A DNA stretch of 56,221 nt from Betaproteobacteria bacterium. Lineage in GTDB: Bacteria; Pseudomonadota; Gammaproteobacteria; Burkholderiales; Ferrovaceae. The position numbers and the translations under genes were made by a program. Below are positions 15,102 through 23,818 of the stretch, one piece after another; the stretch's first letter is position 1; every line of letters begins with the position of its first letter. The notes under the pieces were generated by a model. That model saw only the letters and a list, made by a program, of their open reading frames with translations. It was not told the DNA's origin and ran no database searches. The DNA is taken from positions 1 through 56,221 of the forward strand of contig JAGWIW010000009.1 of NCBI GenBank assembly GCA_028866015.1. Direction: 5' to 3'.

Positions 15102-15995
15102 TCAGGGTTGGGATGCGGGAGGAAGCCCCGCCAGGCACTGGGCCAGCGCCTCCTGCCAGGAAGGCAGCGCGTATTGGAAATGGCGGGCAAGCTTGGCGTT
15201 GTCGAGGCGGCTGTTGACCGGGCGCCGCACCGGGCTTGGGTATTCGCTGGCCGGGATGGGCTCCACCCGTGCCGTGCATTCGGGGCGCAGGGCGAAGATG
15301 GCGCGTGCGAAATCGCACCAGGTGGTCGCGCCGCCGTTGGTCATGTGGTACACCCCACGGTGCTGCCGGATGAACCCCGTGACGTCGCCCGAGGCTTCGG
15401 CCTGGCGCAGGATGGCCACGGTGGCCTGGGCAATGGCGCCAGCCCAGGTGGGGGCTCCCCACTGGTCATGCACCACGCGCAGGTGGTCGCGTTCGCAGCC
15501 CAGGCGCAGCATGGTCTTGAGGAAATTGGCGCCGTGCAGGCTGTACACCCAGCTGGTGCGGAAAATCAGGGCCGGCGTGCCGCTGGCCAGCACGGCCTGC
15601 TCCCCCAGCCATTTGCTGTGCCCATACACGCCCAGGGGATGGGGGGGGTCGTCTTCCCGGTAGGGGTGCGACGCACTGCCGTCGAATACGTAGTCGGTGG
15701 AGTAGTGGATGAGGGCACCGTCGAGGCGGCCTGCGGCCTCCGCCAGCACGCCGGGAGCCATGCCATTGACGGCGCGCGCCAGGTCGGGCTCGCTTTCCGC
15801 CCGGTCCACCGCCGTGTAGGCGGCGGCGTTGATGATCACTTGCGGGCGGTGGGCGCGCACGGTGGCGCGGATCGCTTCACTGTCCGCAAGGTCGAGGGCA
15901 TCGCGCCCCAGGGCCGTCACCGGACCCAGGGGCTCAAGCAGGGGCAGCAGGGCAGAGCCCACCTGGCCCTGGGCACCGGTCAGCAGGATTTTCAT
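15102..15995 (-). CDS. rfbD: dTDP-4-dehydrorhamnose reductase
   Basis: A 297-residue RmlD, a short-chain dehydrogenase/reductase of extended type that catalyses the last step of dTDP-L-rhamnose synthesis with NAD(P)H. The Rossmann motif [10 protein letters not shown] starts at residue 7. The catalytic Tyr-Lys pair lies in YGHSKWLGE, and STDYVFDG is characteristic. The ATG at 15995 begins the first beta strand (MKILLTG). The long extension upstream, running into the dapA region, is a shadow. It is divergent from dapA with a 91-bp gap. Confidence 0.94.
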   Translation of the reverse strand: MKILLTGAQGQVGSALLPLLEPLGPVTALGRDALDLADSEAIRATVRAHRPQVIINAAAYTAVDRAESEPDLARAVNGMAPGVLAEAAGRLDGALIHYSTDYVFDGSASHPYREDDPPHPLGVYGHSKWLGEQAVLASGTPALIFRTSWVYSLHGANFLKTMLRLGCERDHLRVVHDQWGAPTWAGAIAQATVAILRQAEASGDVTGFIRQHRGVYHMTNGGATTWCDFARAIFALRPECTARVEPIPASEYPSPVRRPVNSRLDNAKLARHFQYALPSWQEALAQCLAGLPPASQP

Positions 15996-16086
15996 GGGTT
16001 CATTATCCCCGATCGGCAAGGCCGCTTGCGCGGGTAATGCAAAAATTTGTAGTAGAATTGGGCACTTTATGTGCAGGAATTCGGAC

Positions 16087-16962
16087 ATGTTGCAAGGCAG
16101 CCTGGTTGCGATCGTGACCCCCATGCAGGAAGACGGCAGTTTGGATTTTCCACGCCTGAAGGCGCTGGTGGACTGGCACGTGGCTTCCGGCACGGCGGCC
16201 ATTGCCATCGTCGGCACCACGGGCGAGTCGCCCACGGTGGACGTGGAAGAGCACCAGGCGCTCATCAAGGCGGCGGTGGAGTATGCGGCTGGCCGCGTGC
16301 CGGTGATCGCCGGCACTGGCGCCAATTCCACCCGGGAAGCCATCGATCTGGCGGAGTACGCGCGCCGGGTGGGTGCGGATTACAGCCTGTCGGTGGTGCC
16401 CTATTACAACAAGCCCACCCAGGAAGGTCTTTACCGGCATTTCAAGGCCATCGCCGAGGCGGTGGACCTGCCCATGATCCTGTACAACGTGCCGGGACGC
16501 ACGGTGGCGGACCTGGCCAATGACACGGCGCTGCGCCTGGCCCAGATCCCCAACATCGTCGGCATCAAGGACGCCACGGCCGATCTCTACCGTGCATCTG
16601 ACCTGTTCCGCCGGGCTCCCGCCGGGTTTGCCTGCTATACCGGCGACGACGGCACGGCCGCTGCCTTCATGCTGATGGGCGGCCATGGCGTGGTGTCGGT
16701 GACGGCCAACGTGGCGCCAGCCGCCATGGCGGAGCTGTGCCGTGCGGCCCAGGCGGGCGATGCTGCCGCCGTGCGCCGCATCAACGATCCGCTGCTTGCG
16801 CTGCACCGCGACCTGTTCATCGAGGCCAACCCCATTCCGGTGAAATGGGCCCTGGCAGAAATGGGTCGCATTGGCCCGGGCTTGCGGCTGCCGCTTACGC
16901 CGCTGTCTCCCCAGTATCACGACACGGTCCGCCGCGCCCTGGGCGATGCGGGCCTCATCTAA
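16087..16962 (+). CDS. dapA: 4-hydroxy-tetrahydrodipicolinate synthase
   Basis: A 291-residue TIM-barrel enzyme that condenses pyruvate and aspartate semialdehyde in lysine and meso-diaminopimelate synthesis. Catalytic residues are in place: Thr44/Thr45 in GTTGES, Tyr133 and Arg138 in YNVPGRT, and the Schiff-base Lys161 in GIKDA. The ATG at 16087 has AGGA eight bases upstream. An in-frame ATG at 16069 has no such site. The next gene, bamC, follows after 19 bp, an arrangement common in beta- and gammaproteobacteria. Confidence 0.96.
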   Translation: MLQGSLVAIVTPMQEDGSLDFPRLKALVDWHVASGTAAIAIVGTTGESPTVDVEEHQALIKAAVEYAAGRVPVIAGTGANSTREAIDLAEYARRVGADYSLSVVPYYNKPTQEGLYRHFKAIAEAVDLPMILYNVPGRTVADLANDTALRLAQIPNIVGIKDATADLYRASDLFRRAPAGFACYTGDDGTAAAFMLMGGHGVVSVTANVAPAAMAELCRAAQAGDAAAVRRINDPLLALHRDLFIEANPIPVKWALAEMGRIGPGLRLPLTPLSPQYHDTVRRALGDAGLI

Positions 16963-16981
16963 CGCAATCACGAGGAACGGG

Positions 16982-18163
16982 ATGAGCATTCAACGACGCT
17001 GGGCCGCAGGGCTTGGTCTGGGAGTGGTTACGCTGAGCCTGCTGGCCGGCTGCACGATGCCGACCCACATTTTCGAGTCGAAAAAAGTCGACTACAAAAC
17101 ACAGGCCGACTCTTCGCAGCCACTGGAAGTACCGCCCGATCTCACGCCCATCCAGACCGACGACCGCTATGCGGTTCCTGGTGCCGACAGGGGCCGAGGC
17201 ACTACCTATTCGCAATATTCCAAAAACCGCGAAGGTCAGCCGGCGGTTGCTCCCGCTACCGGTTCGGGCGTGCTGCCGCAGCTGGCCAACGGTGTGAGCC
17301 TGCAGCGCGACGGCGCCGAGCGCTGGCTGGTGGTGAAGGCCACGCCCGACCAATTGTGGCCCGTGCTCAAGAAGTTCTGGACGAGCAACGGCTTCACCCT
17401 GACGATGGACGATCCCAAGCTGGGCATCATGGAAACCGACTGGTCCGAAAACCGTTCGGCTGTGCCCCAGGACTTTTTCAAGCGCATGATCAGCAGCGTG
17501 GTGACCAACCTCTTTTCGAGCCCCGTGCGCGACAAGTACCGCACGCGCCTGGAGCACGGCAGCGTGCCCGGGACCACGGAAATCTACGTCACCCACAAGG
17601 GGATGGAAGAGGTCATGGACACCGGCCAGGGCTACAACGGCAGCTCCTGGCAGGAAATGCCGCGCAACATCGAGCTTGAAGACGAGTACCTGAAGAAGCT
17701 GGCCCTCGATCTGGGCACGCCGGCGCCGCAAGCCAAAGCCATGGTGGCGGAAGACAAGAAGCCGGACGCGATCCTGGAAAGCAAGGTGGCGAAAATCGTT
17801 CATGAGAACGGCGATACGCTGATCTCCATCAACGAGCCGTTCGACCGGGCCTGGCGCCGCGTCGGGCTCGCGCTCGACCGCAGCGGGTTCACGGTGGAAG
17901 ACCGCGACCGTGCAGCCGGGGTTTACTACGTTCGCTTCACCGACTCGGATCTGTCCAAGAAATACCGCAGGAAAGAGAGCTTCTGGTCGAGCGTCATGTT
18001 CTGGAAATCCGACGACAAGTCCAAGGATACCCAGACCTACCGCATCACGCTCACCACCATCAGCGGACGCGGGACGAAAGTGGACGTGCGGGACAAGGCT
18101 GAAAACCGGGTCAACCCCGAAACCACGCAGCGCATTCTCAACCTGATTTACGAGCAGCTCTGA
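16982..18163 (+). CDS. bamC: Outer membrane assembly lipoprotein BamC (NlpB)
   Basis: A 393-residue lipoprotein with the lipobox LLAGC (Cys21), an extended unstructured N-terminal stretch typical of BamC, and two helix-grip-like domains. It belongs to the BAM complex that folds beta-barrel proteins into the outer membrane. The segments EVPPDLTPIQ and RWLVVKATPDQLWPVLKKFW are family features. The ATG is preceded by GAGGAA. The partner BAM genes are not in this window. Downstream, the metallo-beta-lactamase-fold gene begins after 17 bp. Confidence 0.93.
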   Translation: MSIQRRWAAGLGLGVVTLSLLAGCTMPTHIFESKKVDYKTQADSSQPLEVPPDLTPIQTDDRYAVPGADRGRGTTYSQYSKNREGQPAVAPATGSGVLPQLANGVSLQRDGAERWLVVKATPDQLWPVLKKFWTSNGFTLTMDDPKLGIMETDWSENRSAVPQDFFKRMISSVVTNLFSSPVRDKYRTRLEHGSVPGTTEIYVTHKGMEEVMDTGQGYNGSSWQEMPRNIELEDEYLKKLALDLGTPAPQAKAMVAEDKKPDAILESKVAKIVHENGDTLISINEPFDRAWRRVGLALDRSGFTVEDRDRAAGVYYVRFTDSDLSKKYRRKESFWSSVMFWKSDDKSKDTQTYRITLTTISGRGTKVDVRDKAENRVNPETTQRILNLIYEQL

Positions 18164-18180
18164 CGGCAGGCGGCCCTCCC

Positions 18181-18948
18181 ATGCGCTTTGCCTCCTTGGG
18201 CAGTGGCAGTGAAGGCAATGGCCTGCTGGTGGAGTGGGAGGGAACCCGGGTCCTTCTGGACTGCGGGTTTTCCCTGGGTGAAACCGAACGCCGCCTGGCG
18301 CGGCTGGGCCTGGCGGCGCAGGACCTGAGCGCCATTCTGGCCACCCACGAACATTCCGACCACCTCTCCGGCGTGGCATCGCTGGCCCGGCGTTTCGGGC
18401 TGCCCGTCTTCGGCAGTTTCGGTACCCTGAGCCTGTTGCGCGAGGCGCTTGACGCAACGCAATTGCATCCTGTTTCCGATGCGCACCCTTTCACGCTGGG
18501 CAGCCTCACCATTGAACCGTTCGCAGTGCCGCACGATGCGCGCGAGCCCTTGCAGTACGTGCTGGGAAACGGCCGGCTGCGCCTGGGCGTGCTTACGGAT
18601 ACCGGCTGCGCCACGCCGCACATCGAACAGATGCTGCGTGCCTGCGATGCCCTGTTCCTGGAGGCCAATTACGATCCTGACATGCTGGCGCAGGGGCCGT
18701 ACCCGCCCCAGCTCAAGGCGCGGGTACGGGGGCGCTTCGGCCACCTCAGCAACGGCGAAGCGGCTGCCTTGCTGTCCCGGCTCGAGCACGGGCGCCTGCA
18801 ATGTGTGGTGGCTGCCCACGTGAGCCAGAAGAACAATACGACGCAGCTTGCGCGCACGGCGTTATCTACCGTGTTGGGATGGGCGCCGGAAGCGGTGGCG
18901 GTGGCAGATCAGCACGAAGGGCTGGGATGGCAGGCCCTGCAGGCCTGA
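18181..18948 (+). CDS. Metallo-beta-lactamase-fold hydrolase (YycJ/WalJ-like)
   Basis: A 255-residue cytoplasmic MBL-fold protein. The metal-binding signature THEHSDH is at residues 55-61, with further ligands likely in VPHDA, the Asp of TDTG and AAHVS. The start MRFASLGSGSEGNG is typical of the YycJ/WalJ subgroup, linked in other bacteria to nuclease activity in DNA metabolism. The exact substrate here is unknown. It is the last gene of the dapA-bamC cluster, and an intrinsic terminator lies about 25 bp after the stop. Confidence 0.88.
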   Translation: MRFASLGSGSEGNGLLVEWEGTRVLLDCGFSLGETERRLARLGLAAQDLSAILATHEHSDHLSGVASLARRFGLPVFGSFGTLSLLREALDATQLHPVSDAHPFTLGSLTIEPFAVPHDAREPLQYVLGNGRLRLGVLTDTGCATPHIEQMLRACDALFLEANYDPDMLAQGPYPPQLKARVRGRFGHLSNGEAAALLSRLEHGRLQCVVAAHVSQKNNTTQLARTALSTVLGWAPEAVAVADQHEGLGWQALQA

Positions 18949-18973
18949 AGCGACTGCTGCAGGTGAAAAATAA

Positions 18974-18999
18974 AAAAGCCGACCACAAGGTCGGCTTTT
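18974..18999. terminator. Bidirectional intrinsic terminator
   Basis: aaaagccgacc (18974-18984) pairs perfectly with ggtcggctttt (18989-18999) across a four-base loop. The A run on one side and the T run on the other let it work for both the dapA cluster (plus) and the convergent small lipoprotein gene (minus). Confidence 0.9.
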
Positions 19000-19025
19000 C
19001 AATATGCAGCTTGTGCTGCGCCGAA

Positions 19026-19202
19026 TTATTTCTTCTCTTCGGCTTTCTTTTCTGCAGCAGGCGCGGCAGGAGCGGCGGCGGGAGCAGCAGGGGCGGCAGG
19101 AGCGGCGGCAGGCTTAGGCGCATCGGTCTTGGGAGCTTCCGGCTTGCTGCAGGCAGCCACGGCAACTGCGAACAGGGCAGCGATCAAAAGATTCAGTTTC
19201 AT
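19026..19202 (-). CDS. Small Ala/Pro/Lys-rich lipoprotein
   Basis: A 58-residue protein. MKLNLLIAALFAVAVAAC is a lipoprotein signal with Cys18 as the lipidation site. The mature part is low-complexity: repeated AAP and PAA with acidic and basic residues, ending EKKAEEKK. Function is unknown. Such small lipoproteins may span towards peptidoglycan or be structural. The ATG at 19202 has AGGAA upstream and begins the signal peptide. An upstream in-frame extension to 19262 is rejected because it would bury the signal. It is convergent with the gene at 18181 and shares its terminator. Confidence 0.8.
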   Translation of the reverse strand: MKLNLLIAALFAVAVAACSKPEAPKTDAPKPAAAPAAPAAPAAAPAAPAAEKKAEEKK

Positions 19203-19346
19203 TTGAATTCCTATCGATAGAAAGTTTATGGGCAAAACCTGGATTGCCCCCGGTGGGCTCACCAGATTTCAAAAGGTTACACCACATTCTTGCGTTGCAG
19301 CAAGAGGTATTTAGAGGGGGTCTTGATCTGCGGCAGGCCCCGGTTT

Positions 19347-20456
19347 TCAGTGGATCCAGCCCGCACAATAGGCTTCGTACAGCCATTCTGCCGCCGCTGG
19401 CGGAAGGGCGGCGGGAGGCAGTTGACGATGGTCGCCCAAGGCGGCGAACAGGCGCACGATGGGCGCCGGAAAGGCCCGCGCTTCGCCATTGAAAAACACC
19501 CAGCGTCCACGGTACAGCAGCCTGCTTTTGGGGTCCAGCCGCAGGCCCTGGCGCGCCACCTGTCTGAGGAAGCGCGCGTGCGTCAGCGGCTGTGCCGGCG
19601 CGTCGAAAAACAGGTGGGGTTTGGGTTCGCTCAGGTAGCGTCCCACGCAGGACAGCACGTCGGCCTCGCTCCAGCGGATGGCCTGCAGCGCCTGGCCCAC
19701 GCGCTGCAGCAGTGCCGCCGGCAGTTCCGAGGGATGCCGCTGCAGGGCCAGGTCCGGATCGGCATAACGGCCGGGCACCTGGAGATGATCGCGCAGGTGG
19801 TCCAGGAAAGCATCCACCCATTCCTGGTAGGTGGGGGCGCGAAAGCCGATGGAGTAAGTGAAGCATTCCGAAACGGCCACGCCGTCGTGGGCGCACTGCG
19901 GGGGCAGGTAGAGCATGTCGCCCGCGTCCAGGTCCCATTGCGCCTGCGGTTTGAAACGCCGCAGCAGCTTGAGGTCGCTGTCGGGCAGCAGTTCCAGGTC
20001 ATCCGTTTCGGCAATGGACCAGCGGCGCACACCAAAGCCCTGCAGCAGGAACACGTCGTAGGAGTCGAAATGGGGGCCGACACCGCCGCCGGGGGCTGCG
20101 TAGCTGACCATGAGGTCGTCCAGGCGTGCATGCGGGATGAAGTTGAACTGGTCGAGCAGGTCGGCCCCTTCGGGGATCCAGTGATTGAGTTCCTGCACCA
20201 GCAGGGTCCAGTTGCGCGCCGGCAGCCCCTTGAAATCCACAGGACGGAACGGGCCATGATGCAGCTGCCAGTGCCGCCCTTCACGCACCACAAGGCGGGC
20301 CTGCACATCGGGATGGGTGGCCAGGCGCTGGATTTCGCGCGCCGTGAGAAAGCCCAGGAAGTCAGGGATGGCGCCGCGGATCAGGAGCGGTTGCTTGTGC
20401 CAGTGGCGTTCAAGGAATGACCTGGGACTCAGGCCACCCAGCAGGGTGGAATGCAT
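19347..20456 (-). CDS. roxA: JmjC/cupin 2-oxoglutarate oxygenase, ribosomal protein uL16 3-hydroxylase (YcfD/RoxA)
   Basis: A 369-residue Fe(II)/2-oxoglutarate dioxygenase. The iron ligands are His129 and Asp131 in GPHFDSYDVFLLQ and His190 in PPQCAHDG. The N-terminal segment LSPRSFLERHWHKQPLLIRGA is the YcfD hallmark, and the C-terminal winged-helix part has normal length. E. coli YcfD hydroxylates an arginine of ribosomal protein L16, so that activity is expected here. The ATG at 20456 was chosen over a frame extension to 20504 because it begins the conserved region. It is divergent from the peroxiredoxin gene. Confidence 0.9.
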   Translation of the reverse strand: MHSTLLGGLSPRSFLERHWHKQPLLIRGAIPDFLGFLTAREIQRLATHPDVQARLVVREGRHWQLHHGPFRPVDFKGLPARNWTLLVQELNHWIPEGADLLDQFNFIPHARLDDLMVSYAAPGGGVGPHFDSYDVFLLQGFGVRRWSIAETDDLELLPDSDLKLLRRFKPQAQWDLDAGDMLYLPPQCAHDGVAVSECFTYSIGFRAPTYQEWVDAFLDHLRDHLQVPGRYADPDLALQRHPSELPAALLQRVGQALQAIRWSEADVLSCVGRYLSEPKPHLFFDAPAQPLTHARFLRQVARQGLRLDPKSRLLYRGRWVFFNGEARAFPAPIVRLFAALGDHRQLPPAALPPAAAEWLYEAYCAGWIH

Positions 20457-20574
20457 GGCGGGATCGCTGAAAAAGTTAATTGTAATCCAGGTGCGCAATG
20501 CCATGCAGCTTGTCGTTCACAACACATTCTGCAGGGATGGGATAGAATTTGCGCCAGAGCGTTGGAGAACAGTC

Positions 20575-21039
20575 ATGCTGAAAGTGGGACAACGGGCGCC
20601 AGCTTTTGAACTGCCGGATTCCGGAATGGAGATGGTGAGTCTGTCCAGATTCAAGGGCAAGAACAAGGTGGTGCTGTTTTTCTACCCGAAGGACAGCATG
20701 CCCCAGTGCCGGGATGAAGCCATCAACTTCAGCGATCGTGAAGACGAGTTTCTCCATCACGGTGCCGTGGTGATGGGTGTGTCGCAGGATGACATTCTCT
20801 GCCATGCGGATTTTTGCGAAGCCCATGGCCTCAACTCGCGCCTGCTCTCTGATGTGGAAGGGGAAGTGTGCCGCCGATACGGCGTGCTTCATGAAAAGGA
20901 AATGGGTGGGCATGTGCGCACCTGTGTGGATCGGGTGACCTATGTCATTGATCGCGACGGTGTGGTGCGGCATGTCGTGCCAGTGCAAAACAGCCGTGAC
21001 CATGTGGTCGAAGTGTTGAAATTGGTGAAGGAGATGTAA
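20575..21039 (+). CDS. Peroxiredoxin, Bcp/PrxQ-like, with an altered active-site motif
   Basis: A 154-residue thioredoxin-fold protein close to Bcp/PrxQ: VGQRAPAFELPD, VVLFFYPKD and VTYVIDRDGVVRHV are typical. The peroxidatic Cys45 is present, but the normally invariant PxxxT/SxxC motif reads P38-K-D-S-M42-P-Q-C45, with Met at the Thr/Ser position and Gln-Cys-Arg instead of Gly-Cys-Thr. The usual PrxQ resolving Cys five residues later is absent. Other Cys residues occur further on (two around residues 80-86, one in GEVC, one in VRTC). Peroxidase activity is therefore uncertain. The gene overlaps slyD by one base. ATG at 20575 begins the fold, and GGAG lies upstream. Confidence 0.85.
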   Translation: MLKVGQRAPAFELPDSGMEMVSLSRFKGKNKVVLFFYPKDSMPQCRDEAINFSDREDEFLHHGAVVMGVSQDDILCHADFCEAHGLNSRLLSDVEGEVCRRYGVLHEKEMGGHVRTCVDRVTYVIDRDGVVRHVVPVQNSRDHVVEVLKLVKEM

Positions 21040-21527
21040 TGATGGTCATCGGAAAAAACTCAGTGGTTACCTTGAGCTACCGGCTCACGGATGGCGAAGG
21101 CAAGCTTCTGGAAGAGAGCGACCCGGCCATCAGCTACCTGCATGGCGGGTATGACGGGATTTTCCCGATGGTGGAAGAAGCGCTGGAAGGACAGCCTGAA
21201 GGATACAGCTGCACGGTCACCATGGAACCGGAAGACGCGTTCGGTGAATACGACGCGAGCCTGATGCGCGTGGAGCCACGCCATCTGTTTCCGGCCCAGG
21301 TCAAGGTGGGCATGCAGTTTGAAGGGCAGCCCGAAGGGGCTTCACAGGATGAGACGGTGCTCTATACCGTGACGGAAGTGACGGACGAGAACGTGGTGGT
21401 GGATGGCAACCATCCGCTGGTGGGCAAGCGTCTGGTGTTTGCCTGCTCCGTGCTGGGCGTTCGCCCGGCCACCGCGGACGAGCTGCAACACGGGCACGTG
21501 CACGGCGACCACGGTCACCATCACTAA
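21039..21527 (+). CDS. slyD: FKBP-type peptidyl-prolyl isomerase, SlyD-like
   Basis: A 162-residue SlyD-type protein. It has a split FKBP domain ([19 protein letters not shown], then the C-terminal half after an IF chaperone insert near residues 65-120) and a His-rich tail, [12 protein letters not shown], that should bind nickel or zinc. Members act as cytoplasmic folding helpers and metallochaperones. The ATG at 21039 overlaps the TAA of the peroxiredoxin gene, and a second ATG follows immediately. The end overlaps the stop of the convergent chemoreceptor gene by 4 bp. Confidence 0.92.
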   Translation: MMVIGKNSVVTLSYRLTDGEGKLLEESDPAISYLHGGYDGIFPMVEEALEGQPEGYSCTVTMEPEDAFGEYDASLMRVEPRHLFPAQVKVGMQFEGQPEGASQDETVLYTVTEVTDENVVVDGNHPLVGKRLVFACSVLGVRPATADELQHGHVHGDHGHHH

Positions 21528-23140
21528 ACGGTAAAGCGGGTCACCGCTTCTTCGAGCTGGCGGGAACGCTCCGCCAGCTCGTGCATTGACTGGTTCACCT
21601 GGGCCACGCCTTTGGCGTTGATTTCGCTGGTCTGGGTGATGCCTTCCACTTTCTGGGCTATCAGTTCGCTTGCCTTGTTTTGTTCACCCAGGGCGTTCGT
21701 GATTTCGCCTGCAAACCCTTCGCTCTGACCGGCGCTGGTTCGGATCTGGTCAATGGACTGGCGCGCCTTGTCAGCATAGGCGGCCGTGGTGGACACCTGT
21801 TCCACCACGTGGCGGATGTCCGACACGGCGCGGTTGGCGCTTTGCTGGATGGCCACGATCATGTCGGCGATTTCCTGGGCTGAAGTGGTGGTTTTTTCGG
21901 CGAGCTTGCGCACTTCGTCCGCCACCACGGCAAAACCCCGCCCCTGTTCGCCGGCACGGGCCGCCTCGATGGCGGCGTTGAGTGCAAGCAGGTTCGTCTG
22001 GTCCGCCACTTCGCGGATCACCTGCACGATGGCGGAAATGTCGTTGGACTGCTTGCCCACCTGTTCCACCACTGTGGCGGCTTCGCGGATGGTACCCGAC
22101 ATGCGGTTCATTTCGTCGAAGGCGATCTGAATGACTTCGCCGCCTTCCTTGGCGGCGCCGGAGGAGTCACGGTTGGCGTGCAAGGCCTGGGTGGCGTTGT
22201 CGTGGATGTTGCCGATGCTCACGCTCATCTGCTCGATGGCGGCGGCCACCGTGCTGGTGGCGTCGTTCTGGCCTTCCACCGCTTGATTGATGTCTGCCAG
22301 GGTCCGGGACATGGACTTGCTGGTGGAAAGGGCGTGCCGGGCGTTATCGGCAATGGTTTCGATCAGGCTACGCAGGTTTTCCTGCATGGCCGCGAGGGCG
22401 CGCAGCAGGTCACCCGTTTCATCCTTTCCGCCCTTGGGCACTGCGTTGGTGAGATTGCCTGAGGCAATGGCGGTGGCGGTGCGGATGGCGGCCAGCAGGG
22501 GCGCCACGATGCGGTTGGACAGCACCAGCGCCACGGCCAGCGTGGCCACCACGGCCGCCACGAAAATTACCATGGAAAGGGTCAGGGAACGGTGGGCGCT
22601 GTTGTGGGCGGATTCGACGGCTTCCTGGCCTTTCTGCTTGAGGCTCGCAAGCAGCGTGTCCATCTGGGAAGCTGCTTCCTGGAAGCGCTTGTCGGCTGCC
22701 TGCATCATGCCGGTGCCGCTGGCCAGATCGGATTGCGCCATGTCGATGGACTGGGCCACGCTTTTGCGGTACTTGGCCAACAGGGGTGCGAGGGCCGTGA
22801 GGGTTTTGCGCTCTTCCTCGCCCAGATCGCTGCGGCCAGACAGGCTTTTCAGGACTTTGATGGCGTCGTCGGCATGCCCGACGATTTTTGCTGTTTCTGC
22901 CTGGATGCGCGCGGCATCAAAACTGCCGATGGTGGAAAACAGGCGGTAGGCGCCGATATTGGCTTCCAGTAGGTCATCGCGGCTTTCGTTGAGCAGGAGC
23001 ACGTGTTGCATGCTTCTGGAAGTGATGGTCTCGAGCGCGTTTTGCAGTGAACGCATCCCCATGAAGCTAACAAGTCCCAGCACCAGCATGAGGATCACGC
23101 TCAGCAGGGGGGGCAACAGGATTTTTTTCTTGATGTTCAC
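21524..23140 (-). CDS. Methyl-accepting chemotaxis protein
   Basis: A 538-residue transmembrane chemoreceptor. It has TM1 (8-29), a four-helix-bundle periplasmic sensor (about 30-186), TM2 (187-207), HAMP (208-262) and a long cytoplasmic signalling coiled coil. The kinase-binding hairpin tip [20 protein letters not shown] is intact. There is no C-terminal CheR-binding pentapeptide. It would control CheA through CheW, but no che genes are in the window. The gene follows a periplasmic Cache protein gene after 50 bp on the same strand, suggesting cotranscription and possibly indirect ligand sensing. Its stop overlaps the convergent slyD stop. Confidence 0.93.
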   Translation of the reverse strand: MNIKKKILLPPLLSVILMLVLGLVSFMGMRSLQNALETITSRSMQHVLLLNESRDDLLEANIGAYRLFSTIGSFDAARIQAETAKIVGHADDAIKVLKSLSGRSDLGEEERKTLTALAPLLAKYRKSVAQSIDMAQSDLASGTGMMQAADKRFQEAASQMDTLLASLKQKGQEAVESAHNSAHRSLTLSMVIFVAAVVATLAVALVLSNRIVAPLLAAIRTATAIASGNLTNAVPKGGKDETGDLLRALAAMQENLRSLIETIADNARHALSTSKSMSRTLADINQAVEGQNDATSTVAAAIEQMSVSIGNIHDNATQALHANRDSSGAAKEGGEVIQIAFDEMNRMSGTIREAATVVEQVGKQSNDISAIVQVIREVADQTNLLALNAAIEAARAGEQGRGFAVVADEVRKLAEKTTTSAQEIADMIVAIQQSANRAVSDIRHVVEQVSTTAAYADKARQSIDQIRTSAGQSEGFAGEITNALGEQNKASELIAQKVEGITQTSEINAKGVAQVNQSMHELAERSRQLEEAVTRFTV

Positions 23141-23190
23141 GATGGGCTCTCGAGACCGGGTTTCAACCAGAACGAACGGGTTGGCTCAGT

Positions 23191-23643
23191 TCAGCGCTTG
23201 TAAATGCCCGCGCACACGATGTCGTTGCCGGCTTTTTCGCAATACGTAGATTTGGGAAGGACTTTTTTCGACACGGGATCGGAGAACATGTAGTCCTGCC
23301 AGAACTTGCCTTTGCTCTTGGCCAGGTCGACACGTTCCTTCACGAATTCCTTGCCATTGGCATCGGCCATGTCGATCAGGTCCTTGCCCACGGTTTTCGG
23401 GTTTTTGCCGTGAGCCAGGCATTTGCCGTTCATGTCATAGACCACCGGATACAGGTCACGGCTCACCCATTTTTTGTCCTTGGCCGTGATTTCCTTCAGT
23501 GTCTGGTCGCGGTTGGTATGCAGGGCCTCGACGACCTTGGCCACTATGGCTTCGGCTTCCTTGGGGGTGGCGTAGTTTCCTGCCATGGCAGGCAGGGTCA
23601 CAAGCGATGTTGCGACTACTGCGGACAACAAGAACTTTTTCAT
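23191..23643 (-). CDS. Secreted periplasmic single-Cache-domain protein
   Basis: A 150-residue protein with a clear signal peptide (cleavage after AMA, residue 21). The rest resembles a stand-alone single Cache domain: an N-terminal long helix (PKEAEAIVAKVVEALHTN), LYPVVYDMNGKCLAHG and GKDLIDMADANGKEFV. There is no membrane anchor or signalling domain. Two cysteines in the C-terminal YCEKAGNDIVC could form a disulfide. Cache domains bind small carboxylates or amino acids in chemoreceptors and kinases. A free one next to a chemoreceptor may be a soluble ligand-binding partner (inference). GAGGAG lies before the ATG. Confidence 0.82.
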   Translation of the reverse strand: MKKFLLSAVVATSLVTLPAMAGNYATPKEAEAIVAKVVEALHTNRDQTLKEITAKDKKWVSRDLYPVVYDMNGKCLAHGKNPKTVGKDLIDMADANGKEFVKERVDLAKSKGKFWQDYMFSDPVSKKVLPKSTYCEKAGNDIVCAGIYKR

Positions 23644-23700
23644 AATGGCTCCTCAAAAGTAAGCGGGACAGCTGCTGGCCGTCACGGCATTTAGTGGTTT

Positions 23701-23729
23701 TATATAATGTCTATCGGCATTTGCAGCAA
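23701..23729 (-). promoter_or_regulatory. Putative sigma-70 promoter of the Cache-chemoreceptor operon
   Basis: Read on the minus strand: -35 TTGCTG (23729-23724), a 17-bp spacer, and -10 TATATA (23706-23701). The start would lie near 23694, about 50 bases before the ATG at 23643. A TATAAT also occurs on the plus strand at 23703-23708, but no plus-strand gene follows it. Confidence 0.5.
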
Positions 23730-23818
23730 AAACATGAGAGTTGTGCCACGACCCTGCTGCATTATGGTTCAGGTACTGCGCGAAATTGTGACAAACGGTT
23801 TCGGGTGGTTGACGTGGG

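Noticed and set aside
16026..16058. TTGCGC with TAGAAT as the dapA promoter
   Set aside because: The spacer would be 21 bp, too long for a standard sigma-70 promoter. The real promoter in this 91-bp gap was not identified.
23703..23708. Plus-strand TATAAT as a promoter
   Set aside because: No plus-strand gene follows. mutS ends on the minus strand at 23819. The same AT-rich stretch is better used as the minus-strand promoter of the Cache gene.
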